The notes under the pieces are model-generated. The model saw nothing but the letters and a program-made list of their open reading frames with translations, was not told the origin of the DNA and made no database searches. The position numbers and the translations under genes were made by a program. From Symbiodinium microadriaticum (lineage: Eukaryota > Sar > Dinophyceae > Suessiales > Symbiodiniaceae): a DNA stretch of 64,000 nucleotides. This document shows positions 20,223-30,375 of the stretch, in pieces; the stretch's first letter is position 1; every line of letters begins with the position of its first letter. Location of the stretch: positions 76,256 to 140,255 of the forward strand of contig LSRX01001467.1 in NCBI GenBank assembly GCA_001939145.1. The letters run 5' to 3'.

Positions 20223-20330
20223 GGGCAGCTCTGTAAACTAAGGTCCCCTTTGTTGGGGTCCTTTGTACAAGGGTGCCGTACATGATTGGGGACCCAAAAA
20301 GAGAACCCCGGATTTTTTCTGAGAGCTACT
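20223..20330. mobile_element. Fold-back element, family zeta
   Basis: GGGCAGCTCTGTAAACTAAG...GATTTTTTCTGAGAGCTAC; the arms are more diverged than in other copies. Confidence 0.6.
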
Positions 20331-21250
20331 CTTATGTACCCTCATGGTGTAGGGGATTTGAGGGCTTGGGGCTGTACCATAGGCTGCTCGAAGCAACACA
20401 ACTAGTGGGAAGTAGAAGTAGGGTCTCGATATATGAGGCAGAAGTCGTTAAGTGAAAGTACTCCCCTAACACGAGGATCCTGGTATGTGCGATTGTGTAT
20501 CTCTTTTTGGGGCTCTTAATGGCCGTCTGCAAATTGGCTTCGTTTTTTTGGCATTGGGGGGAGGGGTGATGTAGTCCTACCATGTTTAGTTTATTTTAGG
20601 TTCAACGGTTGTCTGATGACGGACTCAGCAACCGGAGAATCAACACATCTTGATGCCCCCCGAAACTCCGAAACCTAAGCACAGACGTCTACGCCTTAAG
20701 CTCCACGCACTATACCTAAACCCAATACCCTACACCCCAAACCCTAAACGGCCCTAAACCTAAACCCTATACACCTTAAGCCCTGGGACCAACACCCAAG
20801 CCCTCAACAGCAAGCCCTCAGCCATAAGCCGTAAACCTATACGGTTTAGGGTTTGGGGTTTTGGGTGTAGGGTTTGGGGTTTTGAGTTTGGGTTTGGGGT
20901 TTAGGGCTTAGGGACTTTAGGGTTTAGGATTTTGGGTTTAGGGTTTTCGGTTTATGGTCAAACCCAAGCCCTTAGGCCCTTGACCCTAGACCGGAAGATA
21001 GCCTCCTGTCATGCAGCCTGAGTCCGGCAGCCTGAATACTTGGCGACACTCTCCCCTCGGGTTCCTGCAAATACTTATACCCCGCCCCACAACCCGATTT
21101 CCCAGCATGAAGCTTCAGACCCTTATGCTACATCCTTAATGCCTTCATTCTAGAATCCCGAAGCCTAAACCCTACACCCTAAACCTTGCAACCTCAAAGC
21201 CGCATTCCAAGCCCCATACCTTGCCTAAATAACCTCCTTCGAATCCCCAG

Positions 21251-21319
21251 GTCTTCCGCGCACTCCCCTCTCTCCGGGCCCTACGGGCAGAGCCATCGGA
21301 GAAGCAGAAGTCGTCTCTA
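21251..21319 (+). CDS. Exon, probable D segment (degenerate)
   Basis: Good acceptor (AATCCCCAG|G). It reads FRALPSLRALRAEPSEKQKS. RALPSLRALRAEP resembles the RRLSLRGKALEP core at 47254. It follows a C-like exon, as D should. The end is uncertain (CTAG|GCTGTT would be a GC donor). Confidence 0.45.
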
Positions 21320-21336
21320 GGCTGTTACCCCAAGGG

Positions 21337-21445
21337 TCCAAGTACCTAATAATCATATACTCTCCCAAATGCTAACCTACATAACTACTATCCTAAACCC
21401 AAGTACATTATTATTGGGTCCTTTGGACCCTTGGGGTTATTGAGC
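21337..21445. mobile_element. Fold-back element, CCAAGGGTCC type
   Basis: ACCCCAAGGGTCCAAGTACC...GGGTCCTTTGGACCCTTGGG. Copies with the same CTCCCAAATAGTAACCTA core lie near 38635 and 41496, and a relative lies near 49548. Confidence 0.75.
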
Positions 21446-21599
21446 AGAGTTTTCGGAGCCCTAAGCCCTAAGCCCTATACAGAGGGCGGCTCTAGGGTTT
21501 CACTTTAAGGGTCCATGTGCCCAAGTATTTTTATATTCTTTGGCCTTAAATCTAAGTATAGTCCCTATATAATGACATAGTTACCATAATTGGGGCCAA

Positions 21600-21745
21600 A
21601 ATACCCTAAGGGTCCATGTATCCAAATAGATATACTTTGGCCTTTTTGTAGTCCCTATTTGGGTACTTTGGGGCCTATGTATATCTATTTGGCTACATGG
21701 ACCTTTAGGGATATGTACTATTTGGGTACATGGACCCTGAGGGTT
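21600..21745. mobile_element. Fold-back element, family delta, with duplicated right arm
   Basis: ACCCTAAGGGTCCATGTATC...GGCTACATGGACCTTTAGGG, followed by a second right arm (GGGTACATGGACCCTGAGGG). The extra arm pairs with a left arm at about 21508, so one delta is nested in another. Confidence 0.75.
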
Positions 21746-22420
21746 GGGGGGGTTAAGTTACTAGCGGAGCATAGCTCGAGTGTAGGGTTCGGGGATAGGT
21801 GCTGCCTTGTCCCTCTAGGCAGGGGTTAGGGTTTAGAGTTTAGAGTTTTGGTGAAGTTTGCTTTCAGAATTCAACATTCCAGTTTCCAGAACGAAGAACC
21901 AGAAGCTAGATCCTTTCAATTTGGCTTGTTCCAGCAGCCTCTGAAGCCCCAAACCGCCAAAAACCAAGGCCAAATATCCCGCAATGACCGGTTTGGGGAA
22001 TCCTTACACCAGCCATGCCCTACTTTCTATGTGCAGGTCTTGTCGGCCTGCAGCCGTTGGAACAACTGTATGAAGCCCTAGCACCTCTAGATCTTGAAAA
22101 CACATCCTGTACATCTCCAAAACTTACAAACTACGCAAGACCCTAAACCCTAAACCCTTAAACCAGAAACCCTAAACCCAAAAAACTAGGCCACCTTAGG
22201 TCCCTCAACAAGACCTGTAGAGAGTCTGTAAACCGCAGACAACCTCAGACAAACCCTATAGAACCCTAATTATTGAACCTTCAACACACCGAAAAAAGAG
22301 AAACCCAAAACTGCAAACCACCGCAGGCACCTGAGAACGACAACAACTATAAATTAGACCATAAAAAAACCACCCTAAGCCTCCCCCCCCTCCTCAAAAA
22401 CAAACTTGATAAACCCTAAA

Positions 22421-22556
22421 CCCGTAAACCCTAAACCCCGAAACCCCTAAACCCTGAACCCCTAAACCCTAAACCCCTAAACACCCCTAAACCCTAAACC
22501 CCTGAACCCCTAAACCCCTAAACCCCTAAACACCCCTAAACCCCTAAACCCTAAAC
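22421..22556 (+). repeat. Interstitial telomere-like tract (CCCTAAA)
   Basis: About 135 bp of CCCTAAA/CCCCTAAA ending 10 nt before the acceptor of the exon at 22567. Confidence 0.9.
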
Positions 22557-22566
22557 AAGAGAAAAG

Positions 22567-22669
22567 GATCTCGGACCCCATCTTTGGCACCGTGGTCTAC
22601 TCCTATGCAAGGCTCTCGGAATCCTGGGAGGACTTTTTGGATGCCTTTCAGCGCCTTCGTCCTCCAATA
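22567..22669 (+). CDS. Exon of a second protein, product unknown
   Basis: After GAAAAG|G the frame reads ISDPIFGTVVYSYARLSESW, then EDFLDAFQRLRPP. It looks strongly coding (aromatic and acidic residues, no repeats) and does not fit segments A-D. It may belong with the exons at 23566 and 24245. The 3' boundary lies in CCTCCAATAGTAC, which recurs twice downstream as a direct repeat around an alpha element (22802-22930). Confidence 0.65.
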
Positions 22670-22815
22670 GTACCACTGTTGATGATATAAGGTCCCTTTT
22701 GGGGTCCTTATTACAAGGGTTTAGGGTTTAGGGTGTTAGGGGTTTAGGGTTTCAGGGTTTAGGGTGTTAGGGGTTTAGGGTTTATAGGGTTTGTTTTTGA
22801 GTCTCCAATAGTACT

Positions 22816-22918
22816 GTTGATGATATAACTCCTGCATTACCTTAAGGACCCTAAACTATGGGAGTTATAGTATATTCATTTTTAAGGGTAGTGCAGGATT
22901 TATATCATCTCCAATAGT
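22816..22918. mobile_element. Alpha element flanked by 13-bp direct repeats
   Basis: TCTCCAATAGTAC is present at 22802-22814 and 22918-22930, immediately around GTTGATGATATAACTCCTGC...GCAGGATTTATATCA. The same word ends the exon at 22661-22673, next to the left end of another alpha copy (22678). This looks like a target-site duplication copied from an exon end. Confidence 0.85.
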
Positions 22919-23565
22919 ACAACGGGTTAGGGGTTTTAGGGGTTTAGGGGTTCAGGGTTAGGGTTTAGGGTACACGTTCCATTTATGTTAAGTTTAGGGT
23001 TTAGGGTTTAGGCTTTAGTTTTCAGGCTTTAGGGTTGAGGGTGCAGTGTAGGATCTAGAGTTTAAGTGCTGTAGCTCTTTACATTACGTGCTTTAGCTCT
23101 TTATCATGTTTAGGGTTTAGGGTTTAGGGATCTGTCCTTCCAAAGAAGACCAGATTTGACAACGATCCAAAACATCACACCAAAAACAAGCACTATCCCA
23201 ACACTTAATGCAGCGGGTTTATATACGAGAAGAACCTCGGTCTCTTGGTTTTCCGACATCCATAGGGCTTGTGGTTGAGCGGCTTGCGGAGATCCTTATG
23301 CTTGTATATACTCTCTCGCGTCCCCAACACCTCAAAAGTCCTATCACACCCTACAATCCCCACGCCAGAACCCATCTAAAACCGCTATAAACCCTTGCCA
23401 GACCCCCGAACGAAAAAGGAACACCCTATACCCCAAAACCACCGAACCACAGACTTAAAACCCTAAGCCCCAAAACCTAAAATCAACAAACCCGAGCTCA
23501 AAACACAAACTTCAAACCTTAAGCCCAAAAAACCTAAACCCAACAAGCCTTAGCTCAAAAGAAAG

Positions 23566-23634
23566 GTTTCCGAAGGGCTCTCCTATTCGTCAACACATCC
23601 GGCAGCTCTTCTCGCGTGAGGAGTGGGGTCCCAT
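23566..23634 (+). CDS. Exon of a second protein, product unknown
   Basis: After AAAG|G the frame reads FPKGSPIRQHIRQLFSREEW then GP, and runs straight into the iota fold-back element at 23637. Balanced coding composition. It may connect 22567 with 24245, but phases do not close cleanly with the sites I can see. Confidence 0.5.
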
Positions 23635-23636
23635 AA

Positions 23637-23745
23637 CTGACTGGTTCTTAGTAGGGAATGGAGAAATGGGTTGTTGGGACTACTATAGGGAACCTTAATG
23701 GACTATCATAGGGATCCATTGACCCATTCCCTACTAAGAAGCAAG
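23637..23745. mobile_element. Fold-back element, family iota
   Basis: ACTGACTGGTTCTTAGTAGG...CATTCCCTACTAAGAAGCA. It abuts the end of the exon at 23566. Confidence 0.8.
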
Positions 23746-24116
23746 GACATAAGGGTTCCTTAATGGGTTTTGACCGTTCCTTTCAAAAGGGTGCCTTCGA
23801 CAAAACTGCTATAGCGGTTTCAGGGTGTCGGGGCTTCGGGGCTTCAGTCTTAAACTCTATTCTAAGCTTTGTGGCTTAGGGGCCGACAGTTTAGGGTTTA
23901 GTCAGATGGTTTGTTACAGGGTGGAGCACCAAGGCCAAGCGCGATGTCAATCACCACCTAAGAAAGGCAGTGATCCTGCAACTCTTGAAACGGCAGGAAC
24001 CAAGACATGCTGAAGAAGTTAGTGTGCTGCAGAAAAGTGGAAGCATGTGGAGACTTCGGCTATGCTAGGATCCGATTCTGGACCCTGGCACCCTGCTATA
24101 GCATTTCCCAAAAAGT

Positions 24117-24227
24117 AACCCTTCGGGTCCATGTACCCAAATAGCATATACTTTGGCCAAAATAGCTATATAGGGACTACTTTAAGGCCAAACTAGATAC
24201 TAATTGGGTACCTGGACCCTTAAGGTA
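24117..24227. mobile_element. Fold-back element, family delta
   Basis: AACCCTTCGGGTCCATGTAC...GGGTACCTGGACCCTTAAGG. It ends about 18 nt before the acceptor of the exon at 24245. Confidence 0.75.
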
Positions 24228-24244
24228 AGAAGAACCCATGTCAG

Positions 24245-24544
24245 GACCTGGACGCACAGTTCCAGAGGCTTTTCGACGTCTTGTGCACTGGATCAACAAT
24301 GAACCGTCACGACTTCGAACACTTCAGCCGTGGTATCCAGGGGCATCTGCACATTCTCACCGACAAGAAGACGAAGATCAAGCTGCTGTCGCCGACACAG
24401 GAGGACCTACAGTGGATCGCAGCAAACTTCGAGAAAGCCTTCCCGGAGGAGCGGCCACTGAACCGGCAGAACTTTCCGGACGTCGCGAAGCTCGTGCTCT
24501 TACGCCGTGTGGTCCGGACGCTCATCGAGTTTGTTGGTATCTAG
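24245..24544 (+). CDS. Large exon with stop, EF-hand-like protein C-terminus
   Basis: The largest convincing coding block in this part: acceptor ATGTCAG|G, then 99 codons to TAG. It reads DLDAQFQRLFDVLCTGSTMN near the start, LLSPTQEDLQWIAANFEKAF in the middle and FPDVAKLVLLRRVVRTLIEF near the end. Spacing of hydrophobic and acidic residues suggests a helical, EF-hand-like fold, but no perfect calcium loop is visible; this is inference. The TAG lies in the terminal CTAGGTACC of an eta fold-back element, so either the element supplies the stop or the exon is spliced (GTTG|GTATCT or CTAG|GTACCC) and the stop is not used. It is unrelated to the A-D repeat. Confidence 0.75.
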   Translation, partial: DLDAQFQRLFDVLCTGSTMNRHDFEHFSRGIQGHLHILTDKKTKIKLLSPTQEDLQWIAANFEKAFPEERPLNRQNFPDVAKLVLLRRVVRTLIEFVGI

Positions 24545-24652
24545 GTACCCCAGTAGTACCCTTTTGACCGTTTTAGTTTGGGGTCCCCTTCTTAAACCCG
24601 AATAATAAGAAAAAGGGTACCCCTATTATTAAAGGGGTTACTGGGGACCCTA
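24541..24652. mobile_element. Fold-back element, family eta, at the exon end
   Basis: CTAGGTACCCCAGTAGTACC...GGGGTTACTGGGGACCCTA. Its left end carries CTAG|GTACCC, a ready-made donor-like site abutting the coding sequence. Confidence 0.8.
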
Positions 24653-24803
24653 AACCCTGTAATTCAGGAATAATATACCATAAATCATCGTATTAAGGCC
24701 CCTGTAATTTTAAGGGGAACCCTAAACCATAAACCCTAAGTACCCTAAACCCTAAACCCCAAGTACCCTAAACCCTGGGAACCTAGGTATCGACCACATC
24801 CAG

Positions 24804-24861
24804 GGGGGTATGGCTGCTCCTTTGGTGGTCGATATCGCTGTGGACCTGGGATCTGCAAAGG
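24804..24861 (+). CDS. Repeat-protein exon, C segment
   Basis: After CATCCAG|G the frame reads GGMAAPLVVDIAVDLGSAK; the donor is AAAGG|GTCCCC. PLVVDIAVDLGSAK lines up with MRVDVSADGWV (37601). A CCCTAAA tract precedes it and TTTAGGG follows. The methionine could alternatively be a start codon of a gene running to the right. Confidence 0.5.
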
Positions 24862-25039
24862 GTCCCCCGTTTCTGGGTTCTTGTTAAGGGGTTTAGGGGG
24901 TTTTTAGGGGTTTAAAGGGGTTTAGGGTTTATAGGGGTTTAGGGGTTTAGGCTTAGGGGTTTAGGGGTTTAGTTGAAGTTACCATCATAAGGAAACCATA
25001 TTATGGTAACTTAGCTTAAATCCCTTAACAAGAACCCAG

Positions 25040-25125
25040 GTTTCGAATCCACACCGTGGCGCCGTGCTCTCGGCCAACCCTGGAAAGCGGCGAAAGACTC
25101 AACGCCATTTCGGAGTAGTCGAAAA
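25040..25125 (+). CDS. Repeat-protein exon, D segment
   Basis: After GAACCCAG|G the frame reads [19 protein letters not shown], closely matching GIAFAPAPGGRRKLPYQNG of the D exon at 50398 in spacing, small residues and the GxRRK motif. It is the exon next after C 24804, as expected. The 3' end is uncertain. Confidence 0.65.
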
Positions 25126-25230
25126 GGGCCGGCCTTTTCTGTGGTGTGTGTTTGTGTGTGTCTGCATATCTATGCAAGCTTGCCGACAAGAGTGTAGATA
25201 ATCCTGCAACTGTAAGTCTAGCGTATGCCT

Positions 25231-25383
25231 GTCTGCCGGGATGGATGGATGCATGGATGCATGGATGGATGGATGGATGGATGGATGGATGGATGGATGG
25301 ATGCATGGATGCATGGATGGATGGATGGATGGATGGATGGATGGATGGATGGATGGATGGATGGATGGATGCATGGGTGGATG
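25231..25383 (+). repeat. GGAT (TGGA) tetranucleotide array
   Basis: About 150 bp of GGAT with occasional GCAT. Open frames over 100 codons long across it (SIHP or WMDG repeats) are artefacts. Confidence 0.97.
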
Positions 25384-25493
25384 CGTGGCTGTATGTGCGT
25401 GTGTGAATGTGTATGTGCAGGCGCATGCTTGTGGTGCGTATGTGTATGTGTAGATGTAGGTTAGATGCAGCTTTGGTATAGGTGTAGGTGTCT

Positions 25494-25745
25494 GTGTATG
25501 TATGTAGCTATGTATGTATGTATGTATGTATGTATGTATGTATGCATTTTGGTAGTTTTGGTAGTCATAAGTGTGTTTATGTGCATTATGTAGACAATGT
25601 TCAAGGCTCTCACACACACACACACACACACACAAAATGCAATGGGGTGAGACCGAGCGACACAGAGAAAGCGATCAAGACATCTGTCTGTGGGTGGCTC
25701 TGTGTGTGTGTGTGTGTGTGTGTTTGTGTTTGTGTTTGTGTTTCC
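25494..25745 (+). repeat. TATG, CA and GT microsatellites
   Basis: Three runs in 250 bp: (TATG)n at 25494-25547, (CA)n at 25611-25634, (GT)n at 25701-25742. No coding sequence. Confidence 0.95.
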
Positions 25746-25951
25746 GGTGCAAACAGCCAAACTCAACACATACCCCCAACTGCGTCTGGCGGCACATCAA
25801 GGTCACTAGTAACGCTTTTTTGCCTGTTTATGTTAGGGTTGCATTGGGGGAACCTAGCGGACTATAAGAAATTACAGATCGCGGCAACTACAGGTTTGTG
25901 GTTGATGAGTCGCCTTTATGTCGGCGTGGTTCCCGAGGGCTCCACCTAAGT

Positions 25952-26055
25952 CTAGGTTCCCCAGTAGTGTCCTTTTGCCCTTTTTATTTGGGGGGTCTCC
26001 TTATTCAAGCCCACTATTGGGAAAAGGGTGCCCTTAAGGGGTTACTGGGGAACCA
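25952..26055. mobile_element. Fold-back element, family eta
   Basis: CTAGGTTCCCCAGTAGTGTC...GGGGTTACTGGGGAACC. Confidence 0.8.
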
Positions 26056-26495
26056 AAAAGTAGTAGGTAGGTTACTGGAGCACAAAAACGGTGGTTGGCA
26101 CCTACTATTTAGGTGGCTGGAGCTCGCAGGGGTTTTACTACACGACGGAACCCGCTTAATGAGTGGTCTTAGGCTTTAGGGTTTAGGTCATGGGTTTAGG
26201 GTTTAGGGTTTAGGGGCTTAGGGCTTAGGTCATGAGGCCCTACGAGAAAGTCTCAAAAGTTGCGACAGGGATTAGGAGGATTTGTGTTCGGAGTCTGTGA
26301 ACTCTACGTTGTAAACCCGGACGAGCGCGTGAGTTCTTGCTAAGCAACTCAATTCTGAGGGCATGATAAGGGCTGATGGCGGCAAGATACAGTTTTTTTT
26401 TTAACACCGAGCTTCAAGCAACTGTATAGCCTGAGATACCAAGTCAAGGGACCCAACTGCTGTTTATGCTATAAATCCCTAATTACCATGGTACT

Positions 26496-26586
26496 GTTGA
26501 TGATATAAATCCTGCATTACCTTAAGGACACTAAACTATGGGAATTGTGGTATATTCCTTATTATGGGTAATGCGGGATTTATATC
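26496..26586. mobile_element. Fold-back element, family alpha, right end lost
   Basis: GTTGATGATATAAATCCTGC...GCGGGATTTATATC, then CCCTA heptads begin where TTCATCAAC is expected; the right tip has been replaced by telomere-like DNA. Confidence 0.8.
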
Positions 26587-26869
26587 CCTAGACCCTAAAC
26601 CCTAAAACCCTAATGCATCACCTAAACCCTTAGGGGTAATTAGCCCAAAGCCATAGAGCCCAATGCATGGTATGTCAAGGTAACCTCCGAGAGTCCCATA
26701 CCCGAATTGTGTTGACCTGTACTTCCCTTGGTTTGCAAAGCACAGGATGGAGACGAAGATCGGCTCCCATGTTGCTGATATGTACAACGCTGGCCGGAGG
26801 CTTTTATGAAAGTCGAGTTGCCGGAATTAGCCGTTTAAGGCGAACACTTGGGCTAAGCTGCCCTGCAAG

Positions 26870-27064
26870 GTGCCCGGCGCCTCTGCTGTTTCGCAGCGGA
26901 CAGAAATGTGCTGGGCACGGGGGTTTGGGCCGGTTTGGGCCGCATCAGCCAAAACTGCTGCTCCAGCACTTACCTCAGAAGGGGCTCATGACGATGCTGT
27001 AAGAGCTGGTTTGACGTCTCCTTACAGCCAGAACGGCGCGGGGGTGACCAGCTCAGCGGCACAG
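26870..27064 (+). CDS. Exon candidate of 65 codons with canonical donor
   Basis: Acceptor GCAAG|G and a strong donor (GCACAG|GTAACG). It reads VPGASAVSQRTEMCWARGFG, then PVWAASAKTAAPALTSEG, alanine-rich and free of stops. It could be a loose A segment (W..GFG.VWA.A) but I would not insist. A second frame is also open, which lowers confidence. Confidence 0.5.
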
Positions 27065-27530
27065 GTAACGCCGGACACTCTGAACTTCGTCCCCCCCGTT
27101 AAGGTTTAGGATTTAGGGTTAGGGGTTTAGGGTTTCGGGTTTCGGGTTTCGGGTTTAGGGTTTGGTATTTAGGGGGCACGTGGAGGTGACGGATCGCTGC
27201 CCCCCCCTTGAGAACCCAAAAATACCCCCTTAACGTCCCTTCATGAAGGAAGATGCCTGAATTATCGGGGCCTTAATACTGCGGTTTAATCCCTAAACCC
27301 CCAAACCCTAAAACTGCTCACACCCTAATGTTCCCCTAAACCCTAAACCCCTCAACCCTAAAACCTTTCAAACCCCAATGTAGACTCCTCAAGTAAGGGT
27401 TTTTTGGGCTCGCTGGGCTCTTCGGGTCTACGAGGAACTCCAAGATATCATGACAAGGAGCACACTATTGTTTCTACTATATCCCCAGTTATCGTAAACC
27501 CTAATCCCTACCTAAACCATCAGAGCCCAG

Positions 27531-27580
27531 GTAAAAGGAAGCGCCGGCTTCGGTCAGATCGCAGCTTTCTGAGCTGGGGG
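27531..27580 (+). CDS. Short basic exon candidate
   Basis: Acceptor GAGCCCAG|G. One frame reads KRKRRLRSDRSFLSWG up to GG|GGTAGTGG; another reads VKGSAGFGQIAAF and stops. It precedes the secure B exon at 28733, where an A segment would be expected, but I see no A motif. Confidence 0.3.
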
Positions 27581-27941
27581 GTAGTGGCCGGGGTGGGGGG
27601 GTTCTAGATTTATGACGTGGCTTTTGTAAGGATTGTGATAAGCTTTTCTAGGGTTTTAGAAGGTTTGCCCAATATGGAGGGCACCGATCAACAAGGTCAC
27701 GCCACTGTTGGTGGCCTTTGGCGGTTTGCAGCAGGAAATGTGCGTGTAATTCACGCATGGCAGTGTTTGCGCGTTGAGAGGGATATTTCTTTTGAACCAC
27801 GTTGCTAGTTTTTTGATTGCGGTGTGGTGTCAAAAGTATCAAACTAGCCAGTGTTTTCATTGTTTTTAGGTTTTCATGTCCGGGAAAGCGTTGAAGGTTT
27901 ATGGTTTTATATTAAATCTCAAGCTCCACGTGGGTAGACCC

Positions 27942-28190
27942 CACAACCCCGAAGGAAGGAAAGAAGGAAGCCCACAGGTAGGCCGCAGCCAGGGCGGGGC
28001 GTCCCAAAAAAGAGAAGGAAGCGATGAATGGAACGATGCCCACAGGTAGGCCACGGCCAGGGAGGGGCCCCCAGAAAGGAAAAGAAGGAAAGAATAGAAC
28101 GATGCCCACAAATAGGCCGGCCCCCCAGAAAAGGAAACGAAGGAAAGAAGGGAACGATGCCCACAAACAGGTTGCGGCCCAGCCACAAAG
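27942..28190 (+). repeat. Purine-rich minisatellite, about 60-bp unit
   Basis: About four units of GAACGATGCCCACAGGTAGG, followed by a GC-rich piece and AAGAAGGAAAGAA. Unit length varies (55-65 bp). Frames on both strands stay open across it (a 149-codon minus frame, a 113-codon plus frame) because the unit lacks stops in places; no protein is inferred. Confidence 0.85.
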
Positions 28191-28732
28191 GCCGCAGGGT
28201 TTTGTCTCGTTGTTGGCGGGCATGGCGTATCGACAACAAGAAGTAGTCGCTCGACCCGACAGTGACTGCGGACAAGCCATGTTCGACTTTCGCATCAGCC
28301 AATTCATAACTGTCGGGGACGTCCTCGTCCAACATCATCCTCATCATCATCATCAGCGTTATTAGCATCTCAAGCAGTCGTCAACCACGTCGTCATTCGC
28401 CACCCCCCACCCCACCCCACCCTCCCCCCGAAGAAGCTGAACATTAGAGTATTCCCCGCTATCAGTGGCGTGAGCATAAACCATAGACAGATCGATGAAG
28501 GTAGATGCACATTCAACTACAGTTCCCTTACCTTGGGCCGCACAATCAAAACCCAGACACCAAAACAACGCTTTGAAGAAGCAATCGAGGAAAGAACAAC
28601 AAATAGACAGAGTAACACATCTTAAGAAGCTCGCAGACTTGTAGGCACTAAGCCCTAAACCCTAAAAGCCCCAAAGCCCTAAACTCCTAAACCCCTAAAA
28701 CCCTAAAACCCTAAATTCCTAAACCTACGTAG

Positions 28733-28802
28733 TCACTACATCCGACGATAAGGCGACGTTGCCGAAGGAGTGTCGACCTAGCGGTACCATGATCTTCAAC
28801 TT
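28733..28802 (+). CDS. Repeat-protein exon, B segment (secure)
   Basis: First exon of the best-supported chain. After CTACGTAG| the frame reads SDDKATLPKECRPSGTMIFN, with the diagnostic LP-ECRP and IFN motifs of segment B (LPEDCRP...IF at 60079; LPEECRP at 36299). Ending before GCGCTT (a GC donor) leaves TT, which the G at 30179 completes in frame. The protein's role is unknown. The segment order and the TLP.-CRP ... RVDV..DG.V..VAG ... W-SL-GI-F pattern resemble beta-rich tail-fibre-type domains known from phage and bacteria; that likeness is from memory and is inference. Confidence 0.85.
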
Positions 28803-30178
28803 GCGCTTTGGCTCTCCTTTTTGGGGGTGTCCCTTTTTTAGGGATCCTTAAAGGGATCTATAAGCGTTACTGAACAGTTCTTATAAGGGTCCTTGTTGGG
28901 TTTTTAGGGATCGTTACAGGGATCTATAAAGGGCTACTAAAAAGCTGTTATAAGGGTACTATAAGGGTAGAGAATTGGCTGTTTTTTGTTGGGATGTCTC
29001 CGGAGGCTTTTCTCAAGACTCAGGGCAGGGTTCCTTTTAGGTAAGGTTTACTTAACCCTTACCCTCAATAAGGCTTTTGGGCCCAAAGACCCTTTAATAT
29101 CAATTGGGGTATTTTGATGCTAAGGGTAAGTGTCTAGAGTTTAGGGCTAGGGTTTAGGGCCTATAAAGAATTGGAGCCGGGTTTCCCTTACAAGGGATCT
29201 TTGCACTTTTAAGCATTGTTCACCGTGTGGTCTCCGTACCAAGAGGGCCTAAACACTTCCCTTCATTAAGGAGTATATCTGGCACCATCATACTCAGACT
29301 CCTATAGAGCAAGGTGCAGAGCCCAATTATGCCATATGGGGGTAGACTGTAGACATTTCTTCATGGGTTATATGTTATATAGCAGTCGTTGTGGCATTCA
29401 TTGTCTCGCTACAGGGTTTAGCTTCAGGGTCATTTTGCAGGGATCACATTGATTTTGAGACGTCGTGCGCATTCCTTAGGTCCCCAATACCCAACCTTTA
29501 AACTTTTTGGGTTCTTTTAAGTTTGTCGTAATCGGAAAGTTTAACCCATTTATTTCCCTGGCTTATTGGAGAAGTAAGATTTACTTGAAAATACCCGGCC
29601 AGGGCGTTGGTTCCCAAACTGTGAGTGTTCAAGCGGGTCCATGCTGGCTATGGTCTTTCGACTCACGGGATGGGAGGACTCATGTCCTAAACCCCTGAAC
29701 CCTAAACCGGGTTCCTCCTTGCGGCTGGCTGCCAGGACTTCAAGCTTTACAGGAAGGTCAGGTAAAGACTGGTACAAATTGTCTTCGTAGGCCCTGCTGT
29801 GATTTGGGGAGTCTGCCTCAGTGAATTAGAAGTCAATAAATCCCCTTTGCAGCCCCTGTAAAGCCCGGCAAAAATCCGTCACAAAGCTTCTGAAGCCTTA
29901 TTCAAACATATTTTTGTGTACACCCACATAGAGGTGTATAAGCCAACCAAGATAGCTTATCTACACAAACCGCCAGATACTATGGTGGGACAGAGATCGA
30001 GAGCCCTGGAAACGGGGCCTTGTGGAAGCTACAAAACCTGTAGAAGCTTCATATTCAACCCTGCAGACCCTAAACCCTGACAAAAAACACCCTAAATCCA
30101 ATAAACCCCAAAAAAACCTTCTAAACCAAACCCTACACCCGAGACTGAAAAGCCAAGATCCCCCCCAAAGAGTCCGAG

Positions 30179-30264
30179 GAATTCCGGCAACTCCATGGTG
30201 CGTGTGGACGTGAAGAGCGAGGGCCAGGTGGTTTGGGTTGCAGGCTCGCCAACCCTCCAGCCTG
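30179..30264 (+). CDS. Repeat-protein exon, C segment (secure)
   Basis: Acceptor CCGAG|G. It reads MVRVDVKSEGQVVWVAGS followed by PTLQP, a near-ideal C segment. The phase with 28733 and 31792 closes if the donor is CCTG|GACAAG (GA type). The more canonical CAA|GTGAGT five nucleotides on breaks the frame into 31792. The 3' edge is copied: 26 bp from 30266 recur at 30350, flanking a telomere-like insert. Confidence 0.9.
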
Positions 30265-30265
30265 G

Positions 30266-30375
30266 ACAAGTGAGTGGTATAGCCCAGATATTTAGGGTTT
30301 AGGGTTTAGGGTTTTAGGGTTTTAGGGTTTAGGGTTTAGGGTTTAGGGTACAAGTGAGTGGTATAGCCCAGATAT
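30266..30375 (+). repeat. Telomere-like insert flanked by a 26-bp direct repeat
   Basis: ACAAGTGAGTGGTATAGCCC plus AGATAT occurs at 30266-30291 and again, identical, at 30350-30375, with TTAGGG heptads between. This is the form expected when telomeric DNA is captured at a staggered break. Confidence 0.9.

Noticed and set aside
25025-25949. Proteins of 90-180 codons with SIHP, WMDG, THTH or VCVC repeats
   Set aside because: Translations of GGAT, TATG, CA and GT microsatellites.
28362-28568. Small minus-strand ORF beside the minisatellite
   Set aside because: No splice context, no motif, and overlaps low-complexity sequence.
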